Shown here: positions 30,499 to 33,516 of the stretch, piece after piece
How positions within the stretch are numbered: position 1 is the stretch's first letter
Layout: every line of letters starts with the position of its first letter
Source: Candidatus Binataceae bacterium
GTDB lineage: Bacteria > Desulfobacterota > Binatia > Binatales > Binataceae
DNA: 33,516 nt
Assembly (NCBI GenBank): GCA_024281015.1
Contig: JAMXLL010000309.1
Span: 1 to 33,516, forward strand
Direction: 5' to 3'
Program-made: the position numbers and the translations under genes
The notes under the pieces: model-generated
What the model was told of the DNA's origin: nothing
The model's input: only the letters and a program-made list of their open reading frames with translations
The model's database searches: none

Positions 30499-32958
30499 AT
30501 GGCTGCGCAACCAAAACCCATATACGTACGTGAGCTCAACTATCTCGAAGGCGGCGGCATCTACGGATGGCTGACCACGATCGACCATAAACGTATCGCC
30601 GTCCTCTATGGCGTTACCGCCCTGGTAATGCTGGTGTTCGCCGGCGCAGAGGCGCTGCTGGTCCGCACCCAATTAATGGTGCCGAATAACCATTTTCTGA
30701 CCGCGCATCAGTATAATCAGTTCTTCACCATGCATGGCTTGACGATGATCTTTCTCGTCATCATGCCCTTGGAAACCGGCTTTTTCGGCAATTTCCTGAT
30801 TCCATTACAGATTGGCGCGCGTGACGTCGCCTTTCCTCGTTTGAATGCGCTGAGTTACTGGGTTTTTCTACTGGGCGCGATCACCATCAATCTCGGCTGG
30901 ATCTGGGGCGGGTTGCCCAACGACGGCTGGTTTGGTTACGCCAATCTGACCGAGAGCTTCTACTCACCGGGACTCAATATCGATTTCTACGACGTTGGCC
31001 TGCTGATCCTGGGCGTGTCGTCGGTAATGAGCGCACTGAATTTCTTCGTCACCATCATCAATATGCGCGCGCCCGGCATGACCTTCTTCCGGATGCCAAT
31101 GTTTATCTGGTCGCTGCTCGTGACTACGATCCTGATCCTCCTGGCCTTTCCGGCGCTGACGGTCGGTTTGATCTTCCTGTTCATGGACCGTTACTTCGAT
31201 ACTCATTACTACCGGGTAATCGCCGGCGCGACGCCGATGTTGTGGCAGCATTTGTTCTGGATCTTCGGTCATCCCGAAGTTTACATCATGATACTGCCGG
31301 CGTTCGGCCTCATCTCTGAAATCATTCCGGTGTTTAGTCACAAGCCATTGTTCGGCTATCCGATGATGGCCTACTCAATGATCCTGATCGCATTTCTGTC
31401 ATACGGGGTCTGGGGCCACCATATGTTTGCAACCGGCATGGGGCCGATTGCGGACAGCACTTTTGCGATAACCTCGATGCTTATCGCGATTCCGACCGGC
31501 ATCAAGATTTTCTCGTGGATTGCGACGGTCTGGGGCGGCCGGTTGCAATTTTCGACGGCATTTTTATACGCGCTGGCATTTGTAATTCAGTTCACTATTG
31601 GCGGCCTGAGCGGTATCATGCACGCCAGCCCGCCGATCGACCTCGAACAAACCGACAGTTATATAATCGTCGCCCATTTTCATTATGTACTGGGTTTGGG
31701 CGCACTCTTCGCCATTCTCGGCGCCTTCTTTATGTATTTTCCCAAGATCACCGGACGCATGCTCAACGAGAAGTTGGGGAAATGGGGTTTTTGGCTGGGG
31801 GTCTGGTCCTTTAATGCGACGTTCTTTCCAATGCATTTCCTTGGCGAACTCGGAATGCCGCGGCGCATCTACACCTATGCGCCTCATATGGGCTGGGACT
31901 TCTGGAACTACTGGGAAACCATCAATGCCTATGTCATCGCGCTTTCGTTCATTATCCTGGCGATAAACGTCTTCTGGAGCCTCCAAAACGGTGAGCGCGC
32001 CCCGGCTGACCCCTGGGATGCTCGCACGCTCGAATGGTCAGTTCCGACCCCTCCGCCGGTCTATAATTTCGCGACAGTGCCGACAGTTACAGCGCGCGAT
32101 CCTTTCTGGGTGGCCAAGTATGGCAACGTCGAAGCGACCGGTCTCGAGCAACCCAACGCCGCTGCGGTTGCGCCATCGCTGGTCGACATAAGTAAGATTC
32201 ATATTCCTGCACCTTCGCTTTATCCGGTATTTATCGCCCTGGGCATCTTCGGGATGGGAGTTGGGATGCTGGTCGAGTGGTACCGGGTGGTGCTCATGGG
32301 TGGATTGCTGCTGGCGATCTCGGCCATTTCGCTCGCTTTCGAATACCCAAGCTGGGGGCGCGAAGATCCGCATGCGGTGGCGGAGAGTTTTCTCGGACTT
32401 GACAGCCGCAAGGTAGGGATTTGGAGCTTTATCGGTTCAGAATGCGTGTTCTTCGCCAGCCTTATTTCGACCTATATGGTTTACAAGGCGCGCAGTACGG
32501 GACCTTTCGATGCTGACGTCCTGAACATTCCGCTGACCTCTTTCAGCACCTTCGTGCTGCTGATGTCGAGCCTGCTGATGGTTCTGGCGCTGGCCGGTTT
32601 TCAACGCAACGACAAGTTCTGGGGCACCTTCTGGCTGATTGGCACGGCAATTTTTGGCTGTATTTTTCTCGGCGGCCAGGTCTACGAATTTGGCGACTTC
32701 TGGCTTAACGAGGGGATGGTCTTCAACAGCAATCTCTTCAGCCAGTGCTTCTACACGCTGGTCGGTTTCCACGGCTTCCACGTGTTTATCGGCGTTTGCT
32801 GGTTGATTGCGCTTGCGGTTGCCGGAGCCTTGGGCAAGATAGATATGAAGCGATCGTTAGCTGTCGAAATCGGGGGGCTTTACTGGCATTTCGTCGATAT
32901 CGTGTGGGTCGTGATTTTCACATTGGTCTACCTGATGAGGACAATTAAGCACGCATGA
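30499..32958 (+). CDS. coxA: Cytochrome c oxidase subunits I and III fused (CoxA-CoxC)
   Basis: An 819-residue fusion. The subunit I part (1 to about 525, twelve helices) has the heme a ligands His79 (TMHG) and His395, the heme a3 ligand His393 (AHFHY), the CuB ligands His258 (GHPEVY), His307 and His308, and the cross-link Tyr262. The D channel is marked by Asp109 (GARDVAFPRLN) and Glu260, and the K channel by Lys336 (IPTGIK). It is therefore an A1-type heme-copper oxidase. After a linker with two further helices, the subunit III part (about 630-819) has WSFIGSECVFFASLISTY, YTLVGFHGFHVFIGVCW and YWHFVDIVWVVIFTLVYL. I-III fusions are known in caa3 oxidases. The stop overlaps coxD by four bases. 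Confidence 0.96.
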   Translation: MAAQPKPIYVRELNYLEGGGIYGWLTTIDHKRIAVLYGVTALVMLVFAGAEALLVRTQLMVPNNHFLTAHQYNQFFTMHGLTMIFLVIMPLETGFFGNFLIPLQIGARDVAFPRLNALSYWVFLLGAITINLGWIWGGLPNDGWFGYANLTESFYSPGLNIDFYDVGLLILGVSSVMSALNFFVTIINMRAPGMTFFRMPMFIWSLLVTTILILLAFPALTVGLIFLFMDRYFDTHYYRVIAGATPMLWQHLFWIFGHPEVYIMILPAFGLISEIIPVFSHKPLFGYPMMAYSMILIAFLSYGVWGHHMFATGMGPIADSTFAITSMLIAIPTGIKIFSWIATVWGGRLQFSTAFLYALAFVIQFTIGGLSGIMHASPPIDLEQTDSYIIVAHFHYVLGLGALFAILGAFFMYFPKITGRMLNEKLGKWGFWLGVWSFNATFFPMHFLGELGMPRRIYTYAPHMGWDFWNYWETINAYVIALSFIILAINVFWSLQNGERAPADPWDARTLEWSVPTPPPVYNFATVPTVTARDPFWVAKYGNVEATGLEQPNAAAVAPSLVDISKIHIPAPSLYPVFIALGIFGMGVGMLVEWYRVVLMGGLLLAISAISLAFEYPSWGREDPHAVAESFLGLDSRKVGIWSFIGSECVFFASLISTYMVYKARSTGPFDADVLNIPLTSFSTFVLLMSSLLMVLALAGFQRNDKFWGTFWLIGTAIFGCIFLGGQVYEFGDFWLNEGMVFNSNLFSQCFYTLVGFHGFHVFIGVCWLIALAVAGALGKIDMKRSLAVEIGGLYWHFVDIVWVVIFTLVYLMRTIKHA

Positions 32959-33296
32959 ACGAGCACGCGGTCGAACCCGCTGTCGGACGCGCACATCCGG
33001 CCGAGGAGCATCATCCGCAGGCGGCGACATATATCATTGTCGCAATTATTCTGACGATTCTGACCGCCTTCGAGATTGGTGTCTTCTACGCACCTTTCCT
33101 GCAGGCGATCCTGGTTCCTTTGCTGATAATCCTCGCAATCCTTAAATTTATCCTGGTCGCCGCCTTCTACATGCACCTGCATTTCGATAGCCGGGTCTAT
33201 TCTGGTCTGTTTCTCTTTCCACTGACGCTGGCAGCGCTGATCGTGATTTCACTGATCTTGCTGTTCTACTATCTGGGTGAACATAGCGCGCTCTGA
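32955..33296 (+). CDS. coxD: Cytochrome c oxidase subunit IV (prokaryotic type)
   Basis: A 113-residue small subunit with a His/Glu-rich head, then three membrane helices: YIIVAIILTILTAFEIGVF, ILVPLLIILAILKFILVAAFYMHLHFD and FPLTLAALIVISLILLFYYL. The FxLVAxFYMHLHFD block is characteristic of the bacterial COX4 family. It assists assembly and stability of the caa3 oxidase. Its ATG lies inside the coxA-coxC stop region (ATGA overlap). Confidence 0.93.
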   Translation: MNEHAVEPAVGRAHPAEEHHPQAATYIIVAIILTILTAFEIGVFYAPFLQAILVPLLIILAILKFILVAAFYMHLHFDSRVYSGLFLFPLTLAALIVISLILLFYYLGEHSAL

Positions 33297-33323
33297 GCTG
33301 CGCCTCGCAATCATTTCGAGTTT

Positions 33324-33516
33324 ATGTGGCAAGCTGATTCGTCAACTCTTATTGCATCGTTCCTGCTGGCAGCAATCTACGTCGGCGCTTCTCTCGCGCT
33401 CCGGCGGCGTCCAACCGTCCGGCAAGGCGCTGCTTTCATTGCCGCCATAGTGGCGATTTTGATCGCGATCACAGGACCGCTCGATGAGCTGACCAGGGAG
33501 CGCTCGTTTGCGGTTT
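33324..33516 (+). CDS. ctaG: CtaG-type cytochrome c oxidase assembly factor, N-terminal part (runs off the window)
   Basis: 64 codons from ATG 33324 to the window edge, no stop. A first helix (LIASFLLAAIYVGASLAL), RRRPTVRQGAA, a second helix (AFIAAIVAILIAITGPLDEL) and then TRERSFAV. The pattern of helix, basic loop, and a helix ending in SPLD/GPLD before the expected HMxQH motif is that of caa3_CtaG membrane proteins, which help load copper into caa3 oxidases. The His motif itself lies beyond the edge. It is 27 bases after coxD on the same strand, so the respiratory operon continues. Confidence 0.8.
   Translation, partial: MWQADSSTLIASFLLAAIYVGASLALRRRPTVRQGAAFIAAIVAILIAITGPLDELTRERSFAV

Overview
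The window is about 33.5 kb of bacterial chromosome, moderately GC-rich and densely coded. It looks like an aerobic, respiring, environmental Gram-negative-type bacterium. Pointers are an Alternative Complex III (ACIII) plus caa3 oxidase cluster, a dapL-type lysine/peptidoglycan precursor route, a signal-peptide-bearing D,D-carboxypeptidase, and several luciferase-like, cyclase-family and VOC accessory enzymes. This mix fits soil lineages such as Acidobacteriota, Binatota or deltaproteobacteria-related groups. I cannot assign a phylum from the sequence alone.

Layout. Positions 1-5400 hold a truncated ZIP metal permease (-), a VOC protein (+), a hybrid histidine kinase with two receiver domains, the first lacking its phospho-acceptor Asp (-), a flavin reductase-like protein and a family 2 glycosyltransferase (+). 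Positions 5500-8300 encode exported proteins: a His/Arg-rich small secreted protein with its own terminator, a TPR protein and a PBP5-type carboxypeptidase. Positions 8460-10590 carry a zinc alcohol dehydrogenase followed by a cyclase-family hydrolase. A ParB-domain protein (-) follows.

Positions 11734-13110 are a decayed mobile segment. A 62-bp direct repeat, which is the 3' end of the neighbouring flavin monooxygenase gene, flanks a frameshifted tyrosine-recombinase tail, a toxin-antitoxin pair whose toxin has two in-frame stops, and a possible CN-hydrolase tail. This looks like a small integrative element that inserted at the 3' end of a protein gene and then eroded.

Positions 13051-19477 (-) hold the flavin monooxygenase, a coupled PP2C phosphatase - Ser/Thr kinase - ammonium transporter operon, and an APC permease. 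The transporter has Asn where the first pore His is expected. Positions 19836-22215 (-) hold dapL-folK-transaldolase. Positions 22760-33516 (+) are one long respiratory operon: ActA, ActB, ActC, ActD, ActF, then CoxB fused to cytochrome c, a CoxA-CoxC fusion, CoxD and the start of CtaG. Together they encode a quinol:electron-carrier oxidoreductase directly followed by its terminal oxidase. No separate actE gene lies between actD and actF.

I saw no tRNA, rRNA, CRISPR array or intact insertion sequence.
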